A DNA stretch of 64,000 bases. Source: Hypericum androsaemum. Its lineage: Eukaryota; Streptophyta; Magnoliopsida; Malpighiales; Hypericaceae. Below the pieces are notes generated by a model. That model saw only the letters and a list, made by a program, of their open reading frames with translations, ran no database searches and was not told where the DNA came from. The position numbers and the translations under genes were made by a program. Positions 1-11,195 of the stretch are shown here, in pieces. Position 1 is the stretch's first letter. Every line of letters begins with the position of its first letter. The DNA lies in contig OZ023192.1 of NCBI GenBank assembly GCA_963995505.1, forward strand, positions 14,119,001 through 14,183,000. Reading direction: 5' to 3'.

Positions 1-794
1 TAAAGGGAGAAAGAGAACTCGGGCCAAGTGACAATGGTACACTTTCCTTGTTGCTCTAATCTTAAAAAAAACATATCCAACGGATTCTGAACTAATTTTT
101 GTACATCAAAGAAGTATTGCAAACTAAAACGAGGTAGACCTTCCGGGTTCGACGAACTCGGTCATCAAATTTTAGACTATGATCATACATTAGCAATACT
201 GGTTAAGAGTTAAGACAGAGAGATCGATTTTTAATATATAAAAAATTGCCTAAACAATAGGGTAAACTTCAGCTCTAAACAACCAAAATTAACTTGGAAA
301 TATGCCGTTGATGCATTGAAGAACAAATAAAATAGTATCAAAAGCCTTCTTAGCCACACTCCTTGAGATCAATACTTGAAATATCAAAACACCTTTCAAG
401 GGGATGAAGACTAAACTGACCAAATCCGCAAAATTGTAAAAATTGGGTGATTTCGAACAATATCGCTCATGGGATTTCATGGTCGGTGTCTGAATCTCCC
501 ACAAGAATGGATGAACATGGCTGACATTTTAGTGTCACCTGTTAACACATATCATCTAAGACTAACAACGTAATAATCTTAACATGATAATCCGAACGAA
601 GTTTTAATTTAATATGGGGACAGTACCTGCCCTCCACATTCACCAAAAAAATTGTTCTATGAAATCCACGAAACTCTAAAAGTTTTTGCAAAGTTTCCAC
701 TCGATACGCGTCCAACATAAATTATTCAAATGCAGAGGACAAAACACAACTTCTGCTAAGAGTAGTAAGAGTCTAAGCTCGGAGATCTTCAAAA
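1..794. other. No gene recognised
   Basis: AT-rich sequence downstream of the F-box pseudogene, which is on the minus strand. Short open frames exist, such as a 71-codon minus frame at 289-504, but none shows a recognisable domain. No repeat or RNA gene was seen. Confidence 0.5.
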
Positions 795-2197
795 CTAGTC
801 ATCTTTCTTCCGAAGTTTGATCCGGGCACGAGGAGAAGATCTTGGTAATTCCAAGATCTTTAGGCTCGTCTGAAGTAAAGATTCATCACATAACTTGTGA
901 GATATGAACATCTTCTCAAGAACCTCCAACTTCTTGAGCAAAAATTCAACAAACCCACGAATCTCCACATTCTTCACATTTGCATTGGCGAAACGGAAAA
1001 AATTACCCTTCATCATCCTATACGCAAAGTCATCCTTTGCAACAAAAGGCTGCAGAAAATAAATTAAATTCATACTGTTAAAGGAGAAATAATTGGCACT
1101 ATATTTACCCGGCAATCTTCAAAATCTATGATCAAATTTGTCAAATTAGGTGAATATGGAACAAGACTAAGCATTGCCGGGACCCAATCCGCGAACCATT
1201 CCAGGCGAAGAGCTTCGAGGACCAAGCACTCACAGCCGGGAGCATACCAAGATATCATCTCCATTCGACAAATAACCTTCACAGTATGACAAGAGACAAA
1301 AAAAAGCCATCAGAATGTATCAAACTCAGGATTTGTCAATATAAGTTGTCAAGAACGACTTTGTGGCTCTATTGGCTTTGTTTCAAAAGACTAATAAAAA
1401 CAGAAATTCTAGGGCAAACAAAATGATTCCAATTAGTATACAAAGAGCAGAAAGAAGGAGAAAACCAATCACCTTCAGACAGTTGATTCCAAACACTAGC
1501 TCCTTGGAGCAACGAACCATGCGAAGAAGATCCTTCATCATGTTTTTTTTCCTGTCATTGGTATCGTCACAAATGAAGTCAAAGCTGAGGCTAGCATGAA
1601 CTAGAGACTCGGATTCAGTCACATAACAGCTGGTCCAACGCCAACCTCCTGAAATGTCCAACTCTTCGAGCCACCACTCAAAATGTTGGATATCACCAAC
1701 TTTTTAAGCTTTCTATTGACAATGAACAAATCACCATTCATTGAGACATCACTCAGTACTAGGCATTCAAGAGACGGACATCCAGACAAGACCTAAGACA
1801 TTTCCAATCAACCACGTAGGAACAAGTGCATAATCTCGACATGTTGACGGGTCGCAAAATCGATCAAGCGTTTAAGCCTCTCGCTCGGACCATATTTTGC
1901 TTTGTCGTGTTCGTGGATAGCAATTTTCTTTATATCTGGGGCAGCGTGGAGCTCTATTATCTTGTCGATGAAGCTCATACTAGGAACATTCTCAGAGTGG
2001 AGGTGGAAATTGAGGTTGGGCACGAGAGTCCACAGACCCCGCCACCGCCGAGACAAGAGGCTGGTCTGAACGACCAGTGTGGTTTCTAGGAGGGAGAGGA
2101 TGTGGAGAATGAGAGCGTTGTCTAACGCGCATATACGATCAACGCCTGGTTGTTCTTGCTCCTGATATTTCCGATTCTTGTTTTTTCTTCCACCCAT
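795..2197 (-). pseudogene. F-box/FBD/LRR-repeat protein, probable pseudogene
   Basis: F-box/FBD proteins are substrate receptors of SCF ubiquitin ligases. The first exon starts at the ATG at 2197 and carries an F-box (residues ~18-60, with ALILHILSLLETT and SLLSRRWRGLW). Downstream come LRR-like pieces (~1750-1383 and 1282-1116) and a C-terminal FBD-type segment (VEIRGF ... LEKMFIS) ending at the stop at 795. Defects: after HLFLRG the frame meets stop codons at ~1808-1795, and the usual next LRR block is missing before CPSLECLVL. A one-base frame change near 1683 then separates KKLVIS from EWWLEELDIS. Introns are likely after ~1470 and around 1115-1051. The family is large and often decays, so a pseudogene is the simplest reading. 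An intact gene with unusual splicing is possible but less likely. Confidence 0.75.
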
Positions 2198-2319
2198 TTT
2201 GCCTGCCGTATGTGGAGGTTTTGCCAGTTGATGAGGCGTTGGAAGGAAGATGAAGATAGACGGCGAGAGGGAGAGGAAGGATGGTAAAACTGAGTTAGGG
2301 TTTTTCTTAACAAGAAAAC

Positions 2320-3013
2320 TGAGTTAGGGTTGGAAGTCGATACTTAAAAGGAATATGTGGGTATATGTATAAGACGGATTAAAGTAATTTGTAATATTAA
2401 AATAGATATTTAAGATTTTGAATTATAAAAATATCCATAAAAGATTTTGGAGAAAAAAACTCAGAAGTTCCTAAGTTTTAAAATAATGTACTGAAAGGTC
2501 TTGTATTTCATAAAATAGTCTCTGAATTTTAAGAAATTGAACTAGTTAGTCTCTCTGACTAATTTATTTAATAAATTCAATTAAATTACAACATAAAATT
2601 GGCAAATTACTCCAATTATCCTACTTCATGTTCAAAAACCTAAGAGCATAGTAAAATAAATAAAAATCCAAACGTGTACCAACTATCAACCTTTGTACAC
2701 AAAACCATATCCATTTAAAGTTGTACCATCCTTAAGACGCTATTTCATGAAAAAAAATCATAGTTTATAAACATCCAGATGTGCAACTTTTCAATGTCAA
2801 AGTTCATAAACATATAAAGCCAAGCTAATATAACACTTGATACATTGCAACTAAAAAAATCGAAAATAACTCCCCAAAATTAATAGCTTTACCTAAAAAC
2901 TCAAAATATCTATTATCAACATCAGCACATCCATTATAATCCAAAGATCACTCATTACGTCTGAGTCTGGGATTGTGGTAGATAATTGAAATTCATTAAA
3001 ACTTGAAAACAAC
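2320..3013. other. Intergenic, no feature seen
   Basis: AT-rich sequence upstream of the F-box pseudogene and downstream of nothing recognisable. No coding frame, tandem repeat or RNA gene was seen up to the hAT-like element at 3014. Confidence 0.5.
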
Positions 3014-3541
3014 TAGGAGTGAGCCTAAAATTAAAGTAAACCGTAAACTGTACTAAACCGCAAATTGAACACCAAAAAAATTAAAACCACAAAGTTTAAA
3101 CAGTGTCGTGGTGCTGTTTGTCACCGATATCGTCAAATCAGGGTAGTTTAGGTGTTTGTTTTGTACCGCACCGCGACACCAATTATACAAATTTAATAGT
3201 AGATAATTTTTCTCAAATAGGTCTACATTTGATTATGTTAAAAACATAAATGGCAAATTTTATTCTGTTTAGAGCATAAAGGAAAAATTTGAACTGTTCT
3301 AAATTTTTTCCCAAAAAATTGATAAAAATTAGCCTTTTTTCAAAATTTTGGCCTACTGAATGAACCTATCAAAATGGGCCCAAATTGCAGTGTCAAATCG
3401 TAACACCGCACCATCACACCACCACACTGCAGTTTTCTTTGACACCGCCATACCAACGATGTAGATTTTTACCAAACAAAAATTGCAATGCGGTGTCAGT
3501 TTTCATACCAACACCGCAAAATTGTACTGAACTCACTCCTA
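3014..3541. mobile_element. Small non-autonomous hAT-like element with 8-bp TSD
   Basis: The ends are TAGGAGTGAG and its exact complement CTCACTCCTA. The flanks are AAAACAAC on the left (3006-3013) and AAAATAAC on the right (3542-3549), an 8-bp target duplication with one mismatch, as expected for the hAT superfamily. The 528-bp body is rich in ACCGCA/ACACCGC motifs on both strands and has no coding frame. The right half (from ~3325) is copied at 6085-6275, so the insertion predates the local block duplication. Confidence 0.75.
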
Positions 3542-5190
3542 AAAATAACTAGCAACCATAAAATATTCATAAATAGCATGTTAGATCAACTTTGAATATT
3601 CAATACAACTTTGCACTTCTTTACATAATGATGTTCTCTTACATATTGATTATGCACATTAAAATATGTCGCACCGTGTGTTATTGCCCTCCCCTTTCTT
3701 GGCGGCTCCTTAGCATATTGTCAATATAAAAAATAAAGGACCACATAATACAATATTAAACAATTATTTTTTCAGCCAATAAGAATACAAATGTGGTAAA
3801 AAAAGATGACATACGCTAGATTCTCCTCCATCATTTCTTGACCCAACAGCTACCATTTGGGTTCTTGGTAAAGCAGCTTCTCTCTTTCTCTTATGTCTCA
3901 CTGGAGCTCCTTGGCATCCTCTTTTGTTGTGCCCAATATCTCTACCACTTAATTCTGTGGGCTCTAATGGATGGTCCAGCCTCTCCCTCTTGCATGTTTA
4001 TATTCTTTTTAGGTCTACCAGTCCTCCTTTTTAGAATATGAGGGTAGTATTTATCACTCTTACTCTATGGTTGCAAGTCTTCATCGGGAAAGGGTTGAAT
4101 AATCCCCTCATTGGTCTGCTTCCACATCTTTAAGTGTAGTAATTATGAAAACATTCTTGAATATTCTCCACACAAGAATAAAGTAAGCTGGCTACAACAT
4201 GTTTATAAGGTACTCCACTCAACTGCCACATGTTACAACTACATGATCTTGCATTGATGCTCATAACACATATTTTATCTCCTTCATGCATCTCAGACTC
4301 TTTATTTCTAACAGCTAAGATCTTTAATGTTTCTACACTTTGAAGTCAAAGCACTCAAGCTCTTCTTAACTTTTGGACATACTCAATCCTCACACTCAAC
4401 TGCATTGGAATAGCTATTGTGTAGCCTACACATCATCTTTTATCTAAGCATATCTAAGAGCTCAACAATTGGCAAACCTCTGATCTTAGTATCCATCTAT
4501 TAAAGCATTCACATAAGTTATTTGTTATATCTAGTGACTTACTGTCAGGATCAAAGGCAAACATAGACCATTTTGATGCTAGAACTCTAGCAAGTCGTGT
4601 TGTAGGTCTCATCATCTCTCCATTTATTTATTTTTTGGCTCAGTGTTGAGCAACATCATCTTTGCAAGTATTCGGTAATGCTCAGATCTGGTCGTGGCAT
4701 AGGGTACTTCCCATAAAAGGCTTGTCAATGTGCTTCCTGGAAATAAGGCCTTAAAGTTCTGGGCCATGTAAATATTATACAACAATAAAATCAGCCCATA
4801 TTAATCATTAGATAGCAAAATATGACAACCAAAATATATAAAAAAACTAAAATATCACCTTTTGGCCATGTCAAGAGCTTGCACCTATCATCTCTAGCTA
4901 TTGTTTCAAATAAAAACTCCAAAACTACTTCCAATTACAACTATTCTCAACATCAACTACTACCCAAGTAATACGAAAAATTCTTTGATTTCTAAAGCAA
5001 CTGCTGCTAAAAGAGTGCCACCAAATGACCCTTTCAAGTGACATCCATCCAACCCAAAAAAGGGCCTACAACCCTTGATAAAACCCTCCTTCAAAGCACC
5101 AAAGCACCTCCAAAATATCTTTTGCCCATCCAGATCATTTCTTTCAACAGGTTGCAGCTTAACTATTGTTCACTCATTCTTTTCTCTCAG
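3325..5190. repeat. Duplicated block, copy 1 (partner 6085-7952)
   Basis: The sequence from inside the hAT-like element through the MULE remnant repeats at 6085-7952 in the same orientation, with scattered substitutions and small indels. Copy 1 stops at CTCTCAG (5190), where a TAGGGGTGAGCATTCGG element end follows. Copy 2 continues past the same point into TAATATGCAAT. Confidence 0.85.
3837..5140 (-). pseudogene. MULE (MuDR-type) transposase remnant, copy 1
   Basis: Read on the minus strand, this holds the same pieces as the better-preserved copy at 6.6-7.9 kb: a DDE-region piece, a middle region, a SWIM zinc-finger region and a C-terminal CCHC knuckle. It is more broken by stops and frame changes. 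In the SWIM finger (near 4195-4215) the final His is kept (PYKHVVA) but the preceding Cys reads Tyr. In the knuckle (~3935) the His is kept (IGHNKRGC). MULE transposases cut and paste Mutator-like elements; this copy cannot make a full protein. Confidence 0.75.
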
Positions 5191-5735
5191 CTAGGGGTGA
5201 GCATTCGGATAATCCAAATCCGGATTATCCAAATTTCTCACTATCTGAATTATCCAAATTACCTTTTTTGTTATCCGAATCTGAACTATGAACTATCTGA
5301 TATTCGATATCCAAATTTTTTTTCGATTCGGACACGGACAATCCGAACTATCAGATTTCCAACAAAAAACCACAATTTTTTGAGAAATTCCAATGACCTT
5401 CATCTCCCTTCTTATTGTATGGTCTTCATCAAATTTTCAATAAAGAAACCAAACCGAGTACACTTGCATCTTATGCAAAAGTAACACTGCAACAACCTGA
5501 CCAAAAAATGAACACTTCAACAAAACCAAACTAATCTCGTTTTGTTAGGTTGTTCTTTCCAGCAAGATTAGATCCATGTCGTATTTCTCACGAATTACCT
5601 TACTTTATAAAAAAAATTTACTGTCAGTTAGGTCGAACTAGTTGAAAAGAAAAGATTGGATCCCCACGAGCTAGGAATGTTCTCGTCAATTGGATATTTA
5701 GGGTTTGAAGGGATTTGGGATTTTTTTATTTAGGA
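5191..5735. mobile_element. hAT-like left end and body, right end not found
   Basis: TAGGGGTGAGCATTCGGATA at ~5192 resembles the terminal sequence of the element at 10283. It is followed by (A/T)CCGAAT/ATTATCC-rich sequence to ~5370. It interrupts the duplicated block exactly where copy 2 is uninterrupted (7952). No matching CACCCCTA end was found before 5735, so the element is truncated or its right side was replaced by the next segment. Confidence 0.45.
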
Positions 5736-6084
5736 AAAGTACACTTTTAGTACTTGTGATTTCACGTTTTGACAAATATGATCCTGTAGTTTAAAAACAA
5801 CATTTTGAATCCTGTGGTATGCACCCTCGTTTCACTTTTAGGCTCGGATGGTTCCCCGAGCCAAATTCTACTCCGAACCAAAAAGTGGCCATTTTGCAGC
5901 TGACTAGGTAAGCCACGTCAGATTTTTTAATTTGGTTGGCAATGTGAGGTGGCCTAGAGTAAATTTCTAAAATAATTCCTAAAAATTTTGTGTCTCCTCT
6001 CTTGGCCCCCTCCCCTTCCTCTCTCCTCTCTTCTTCCTCCTTCCCTCTCTCCTTTCTCTGCTTTCTTCAACCTCATAAAAAAAT
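5736..6084. mobile_element. MULE-type terminal sequence, one end only
   Basis: GGAAAAGTACACTTTTAGTA at ~5737 resembles the end of the element at 38811 (GGGAAAAGTTTACTTTAGTA). A GCCACGTCA-type motif and a CT-rich stretch follow, as in that element. No inverted partner is visible; the segment runs directly into block copy 2 at ~6085. It is probably a truncated relative of the 38.8 kb element. Confidence 0.4.
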
Positions 6085-7952
6085 TAGCATTTTTTCAAAA
6101 TTTTGGCCAAACTGAATGGGCCTATCACCACAACACCGCACTGCCACATCGTCACACTGCAGTTTTCTTTGACACCTTCACACCAATGGTGTGGATTTTT
6201 ACCAAACAAAAATTGTAGTGCGGTGTCAATTTTTATACCGACATCACAAAACTACACCAAACTCACTCCTAAAAATGACCATCAACCATAAAATATTCTT
6301 CAGTAGCATGTTAGATCAACTGTTGAATATTCAATACAAGTTTGCACTTCTTTACATAATGACGTTCTCTTACATATTGATCATGCACATTAAAATATGT
6401 CACACCATGTGTTCTTGCCCTCGCCCTTCTTGGCCGCTTCTTAGCATACTGTAAATATAAAAAATAAAGGACCACATAATAAAATATTGAATAATTATTT
6501 TTTCAGCCAATAGGAATACAAATGTGGTAAAAAAAAGATGACATACGCTAGAAGCTCCTTCATCATTTCTTGACCCCAACAGCTACCCTTTGGGTTCTTC
6601 GTAAAGCATCTCCTCTCTTTCTCTTCTGTCTCACTCAAGCTCTTTGGCATCCCCTTTTACTGTACCCAATAGCTCCACAAGTACTGCACTTAACTCTGTG
6701 GGGTCTAATGGATGGTCCAACCTCTCCCTCTTGCCTCTTTCTGTTCTTTTTGGGTCTACCAGTCCTCCTTTTTAGAATATGAGGGTAGTGTTTATCACTC
6801 TCACTCTGTGGTTGTAAGTCTTCATCGGGGAAGGGTTGAATAATCCCCTCATTGGCCTGCTTCCACATCTTTACACTGTAGTAAGCATGGAAAAATTCTT
6901 GAATATTCTCCACACCAAAATAAAGTAAGCTGGCTACAACAAATTTATCAGGTATTCCACTCAACTGCCACATGTTACAACTACATGATCTTGCATTGAT
7001 GCTCACAACACATGTTTTATCTCCTTCATGCATCTCAGACTCTTTATTTCTAGCAGCTAAGATCTTCAATATTTCTACACTTTGAAGTCAAAGCACTCAA
7101 GCTCTTCTTAACTTTTGGACATCCTCAATCCTCACACTCAACTGAATTGGAATAGCTATTGTGTAGCCTACACATCATATTTTTTCTAAGCATATCTAAG
7201 AGCTCATCAATTGAAAAACCTCTGATTTTAAGTATCCATCTATTGAAGCATTCACATAAGTTATTTGTTATATCTGGTGACTTACTGTCAGGATCAAAGG
7301 CAAACCTAGACCATTTTGATGCTGGAACTCTAGCAAGTCGTGTTGCAAGTCTCATCATCTCTCCATTTATTTATTTTTTGGCCCAGTGTTGAGCATCCTC
7401 ATCTTTGCAAGTACTCGGTGATGCTCAGATCTGGTCGTGGCATAGGGTGCTTCCCATAAAAGGCTTGTCAATGTGCTTCCTAGAAATAGGGCCTTAAAGT
7501 TCTGGGTCATGTACATATTATACAACATATAAAATCAGCCCATATTAATCATTAAGTAGCAAAATATGACAACCAAAATCAAACAAAAAAACTAAAATAT
7601 CACCTTTTGGCCATGTCAAGAGCTTTCACCTGTCATCTCTAGCTATTGTTTCACACAAAAACTTCAAAAACCACTTCCAATTACAACTATTCTCAACATC
7701 CACTACTACCCAAGTAATAGGAAAAATTCCTAGATTTCCATCCAAAATAACTGCTGCTAAAAGAGTGCCACCAATTGACCCTTTCAAGTGACATCCATCC
7801 AACCCAAAAAAGGGCCTACAACCCTTGATAAAACCCTCCTTCAAAGCACCAAAGCACACAAAACACCTCTAAAATATCTTTTGTCTATCCAGATCATTTT
7901 TTTCAAGGGGTTACAGCTTAACTATTGTTCACTCATTCTTTTCTCTCAGTAA
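6085..7952. repeat. Duplicated block, copy 2 (partner 3325-5190)
   Basis: Direct copy of 3325-5190. It starts inside the hAT-like element and retains that element's right end (CTCACTCCTA at ~6262-6271), and it carries the MULE remnant. Differences between copies are mostly single bases, with a few indels around 4770-4990 and 7510-7740. Confidence 0.85.
6635..7859 (-). pseudogene. MULE (MuDR-type) transposase remnant, copy 2
   Basis: Three minus-strand frames read in transposase order. 7859-7626 holds the DDE-domain core (FFGLDGCHLKG, then TLLAAVILDGN and ITWVVVDVEN). 7358-7125 is the middle region (FDPDSKSPDITNNLCECFNRW). 7069-6635 holds the SWIM zinc-finger region (CSCNMWQLSGIP), a basic RTGRPKKNRK stretch and a zinc knuckle (CSTCGAIGYSKRGC). 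The SWIM Cys-x-His pair is lost (PDKF) and the knuckle His reads Tyr, so both metal sites are damaged. Stops and gaps separate the pieces and the N-terminal part is absent. Copy 1 has different lesions, showing that the two decayed separately after duplication. Confidence 0.85.
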
Positions 7953-10282
7953 TATGCAATACTTGTCTAATTTGGCATTTTTTTAAAGGTAAATTTTTTA
8001 CACCACGTCAGGTTTTGAACCCTGAACCTTCTAGAAATAGTACACTTCTTGCACACAAGATACAAACATGATAAGTAAATAAATCAAAACTATCCATATT
8101 CCATAAAATTGGTACCTCTCAGTGTCGAATTTTAATTGGTATTTGACCTCATCGTTGACAACCTCCTTGATATGTCTCATCTTTTTTTGCTATCACTAGT
8201 TACAATAGAATAGAGTTCTTTTCTTAAAAAAAAGTGTTCTATTAGTGGTTTAGGTTATTTTTGTTTGATGACTTATTTTTTGAAGTTGTTGTTTCATGTA
8301 CTCTCAAAAAGAAAGTTGCCGCTCATGACTTATGGGTTCAGATCTCTTACCATAGGTTGGGTTGGGGTAATTATTAAGTTACTCAAAACACTAAAAAAAA
8401 TTTCGTTATGAGGGCTGGAGCCCTTAGATTTTATTTCATATTTAAACGTCGGTTACAACAGCTCTTGGAAGAGCACGATCGCTTAGATCTCTTAACATCA
8501 AGTCTTGGATATCCACAGCATTCAAATTATCTGAATGTAAAACTAATAATTTTTTATTCAATTCGAATTATCTGAAATATAAATTCCGAATACAGTGACA
8601 TAGAGATGGAGCGGTGTTCCTTTTTTTCTCAATGTTCGGAACAAAGGGTCAAAGTATGGAGCGGTGTTCAGGGTAATTTAAGAAACAATTGTGATGGGTG
8701 ACCAACTACTACGATGACATCAACTTTGGAGTTTTCTGTGACCAACTACTACGGTGACATCAACTTTGGAGTTTTCTCATGGGACTACGACGGCTTATGG
8801 ATTGACCTCTACTTAAATAACTTGACACGTCCAAGAAAAGATCACAACTAACAAAAATTGACAAATTACAACTTTAAATTTGCACTTTTTGATGGCTTAT
8901 ATTAGCAAATAATGCGTAAGACCCATCTCTGATGGTGGAGTAATCTGGAAGGAATTGGCATATCCTGTTTGGTCTTACAGCGTTTGCTCTAAATTTGGTG
9001 CGTCCCATGGCCTGGACCTTGAACAAATAAGACTATATTGCTCTCTGTCCCTAATTGCATGCTCACGTGCAACCCAGGCGCATGTATTCAGGGATGTAAT
9101 CTTTTCAAGGTTTTTCTTAGATATTTCTAGGCTTTTTAATTTTGGTTTTGAGTTGTTCGAATCGTGTATTTGTAGTGTGATCAGAGTTTTTTTTTCTGTC
9201 GTGAACTTTTCTAATTTAATTTTATATCGGTAAAATTTTAGGGAGGTCGCAGTTCTTACCCGGTACAAAGAATTCAACAGTAATTATTTCTTTTTTTAGA
9301 TAGTTAGATTAGTTTAGGATATGCCGGGCCTCTCGTCTAACCTATTTATTATACGAGTTCATTTACTTGGGAAACACGTACACGGATAATTTGTGTCTCG
9401 CTGGGATAATTATTCCCCAAGTTCCGACAACCTTAAAACACACGGCGTCGGGAGACAAAAGCCCAAGTCTTCCGCTGGTCAAAATCCGACCCATGAGAAA
9501 TGGTCAATGTTTAGTTATCTTGGAATTTCTTTATTAGTAAAGGGGGTTTGATCACTACATTCAATTTCTAATACTCGTCAGATGCTATTCCCGGTGGATG
9601 CCACTTTATTTAGTACGTGTAAAATTTTATCATGATTGTTATATCGGTCATTTTTCAATTTAATGATCAAAATCGCACATGAACATTTTTTAAAAACAAG
9701 TGAAATTGAATATTGTTACATGTTGTTCGAAATATTTATGCACAAAGGCCTGTGCAATTTCTTGAAAAACTGATATAAACTAAACATTTTTTAAATGTCA
9801 TATTTATCCATTTGCATAGTGGATAAAAAGTGGTGATTGAGAATTGATTAGAAAAGACGAAAATAATTGAATCATGATTGACCTTTCTTTGTCACTTTAT
9901 TAATTTTAAATTTTTTTGAGTGTAATGTTACCTCACTAATTTAATCCAGGTGATATATTAGTTCACTAATTTGAAAAAAAAGGAACCAATAACATTCAGA
10001 TTCAATCCTGCACTTAAATGAGTTAGATGGTATCAGATCGGTAGCCATCGGTGTGCCACACAAAATCAAATAAGTGATTTGACATGACATATTGATAAAA
10101 TTAGTGATATGACATGAAACACGAATAAAATTAGTGACATGATAATATAACTCAAATAATTGAAGTTGAGAATCACTTATCAACAAGGTAAATTTTTTGT
10201 CACCTGATCATAAAATTTAAAACTGTGTGAAATCATATAATACCAAAATGAAATTTAACTTTTTTAAGCTTTCACCTCTGGG
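7953..10282. other. Intergenic, no gene recognised
   Basis: AT-rich, with short open frames only (the longest is 8955-9233 plus). A 40-bp tandem duplication at 8698-8777 is listed separately. Around 9930-10200, ATTAGTGATATGACATG-like motifs recur, suggesting an old dispersed repeat. No domain, tRNA or rRNA was recognised. Confidence 0.5.
8698..8777. repeat. 40-bp direct tandem duplication
   Basis: Two adjacent 40-bp units beginning GTGACCAACTACTACG, identical except one base (CGATG in the first, CGGTG in the second). Confidence 0.9.
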
Positions 10283-10504
10283 TAGGGGTGTGCATTCGGG
10301 ATATCCCGATCCCGAATACCGAATACCGAATATCCCGAATACCGAATAGCTAAAAAAATCCATCCCGATCCCGATCCCGAAATTTAATTCGGTATTCGGT
10401 ATAATACCGAATTAAATTTCGGTATTTTGGGATATACCGAAAATACCAAATTTTTTGGGAAAAAAAATATGATTGCAAATTAAATTAATTTCTTGAACTT
10501 TCTA

Positions 10505-10665
10505 GAGGAAGAGGGATACATGTTCTTGCCTCAATGTAGTCGCCGATGACGAACATCTCGACGCCGGTCTTGTCCGAGAAAGCAACCACTTCGGCTCCGG
10601 CCCGAACCTCCCAGACCTCGTCTTGGTGGCATCCGACGATGGACAAGGAAGGTTTTACTAGTAGA
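10505..10665 (-). pseudogene. Coding-like fragment carried inside the hAT-like element
   Basis: This part is GC-richer than the rest of the element and reads open on the minus strand for about 50 codons, including DEVWEVRAGAEVVAF and TGVEMFVIGDYIEA. The composition and codon-like pattern suggest an exon fragment taken from a host gene. I do not recognise the source. It ends in AT-rich element sequence on both sides. Confidence 0.5.
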
Positions 10666-10737
10666 ACAACATCTCTAAATCCTTAGTAAAACATTAATTT
10701 GAAAAACCCCCAATTTTTAAAACCCTAATTTATTTTT

Positions 10738-10950
10738 GCAACAAATTCGAGAGGGATGGTGGGGGCGGAGGACCGGAGGTGGTGGAGGCGGAGGGATGGT
10801 GGACGGGTGGTGGAGAGATGGTGGGGGCGGAGGGCCGGAGGAGGTGGTGCCGTGGTTGAAGTTTGAGAGAGGGAGGAAGGGGGGAGAGGAGAGGAGGAGG
10901 AGGATGAGAGAAGGGTCGTTTCTTTCTGGAAGTGGGAAATGGGTGGGGGT
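10738..10950. repeat. GGTGG/GGGCGG-rich low-complexity tract
   Basis: Purine-rich GGTGGGGGCGGAGG-type repeats on the plus strand, with a near-duplicate at about 10756-10777 and 10818-10837. The long frames here on both strands are low-complexity Gly- or Pro-rich translations and are not counted as genes. Confidence 0.7.
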
Positions 10951-11195
10951 GTGATTTTTTCATTATATATATAGGTTGATAAACTTACATTTTAGTACTT
11001 CGGGATTTTCGGTATTACCGAAATAATACCGGTATATACCGAACCGATCCCGAATACCGAAATTACCGAAATTTTCTCAAAAACCTTACCGAATTAACTC
11101 CCGAATACCGAAATCCCGATCCCGAATTCCCGAATACCGAAATAATTTTGGGATATCCCGAATACCGATCCCATTTGCTCACCCCTACCTCTGGG

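Larger units (their letters stand above)
10283..11187. mobile_element. Non-autonomous hAT-like element with exact 8-bp TSD
   Basis: The ends are TAGGGGTG (10283) and CACCCCTA (11180-11187). The flanks are CCTCTGGG at 10275-10282 and CCTCTGGG at 11188-11195, a perfect 8-bp target duplication that points to the hAT superfamily. One extra matching base on each outer side would also allow a 10-bp duplication around a slightly shorter element. Subterminal regions are packed with short CCGAATACCGAAT / CGGTATTCGG and GGGATATCCC motifs in both orientations. The centre holds a coding-like segment (10505-10665) and a GGTGG-rich stretch. No transposase is present. Confidence 0.9.

Noticed and set aside
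3838..4041. Plus-strand 67-codon frame with hydrophobic run
   Set aside because: Antisense to the MULE transposase C-terminus; repeated at 6570-6782 for the same reason.
10730..10963. Pro-rich (minus) and Gly-rich (plus) frames inside the hAT-like element
   Set aside because: Low-complexity GGTGG repeat translated on both strands; not a gene.
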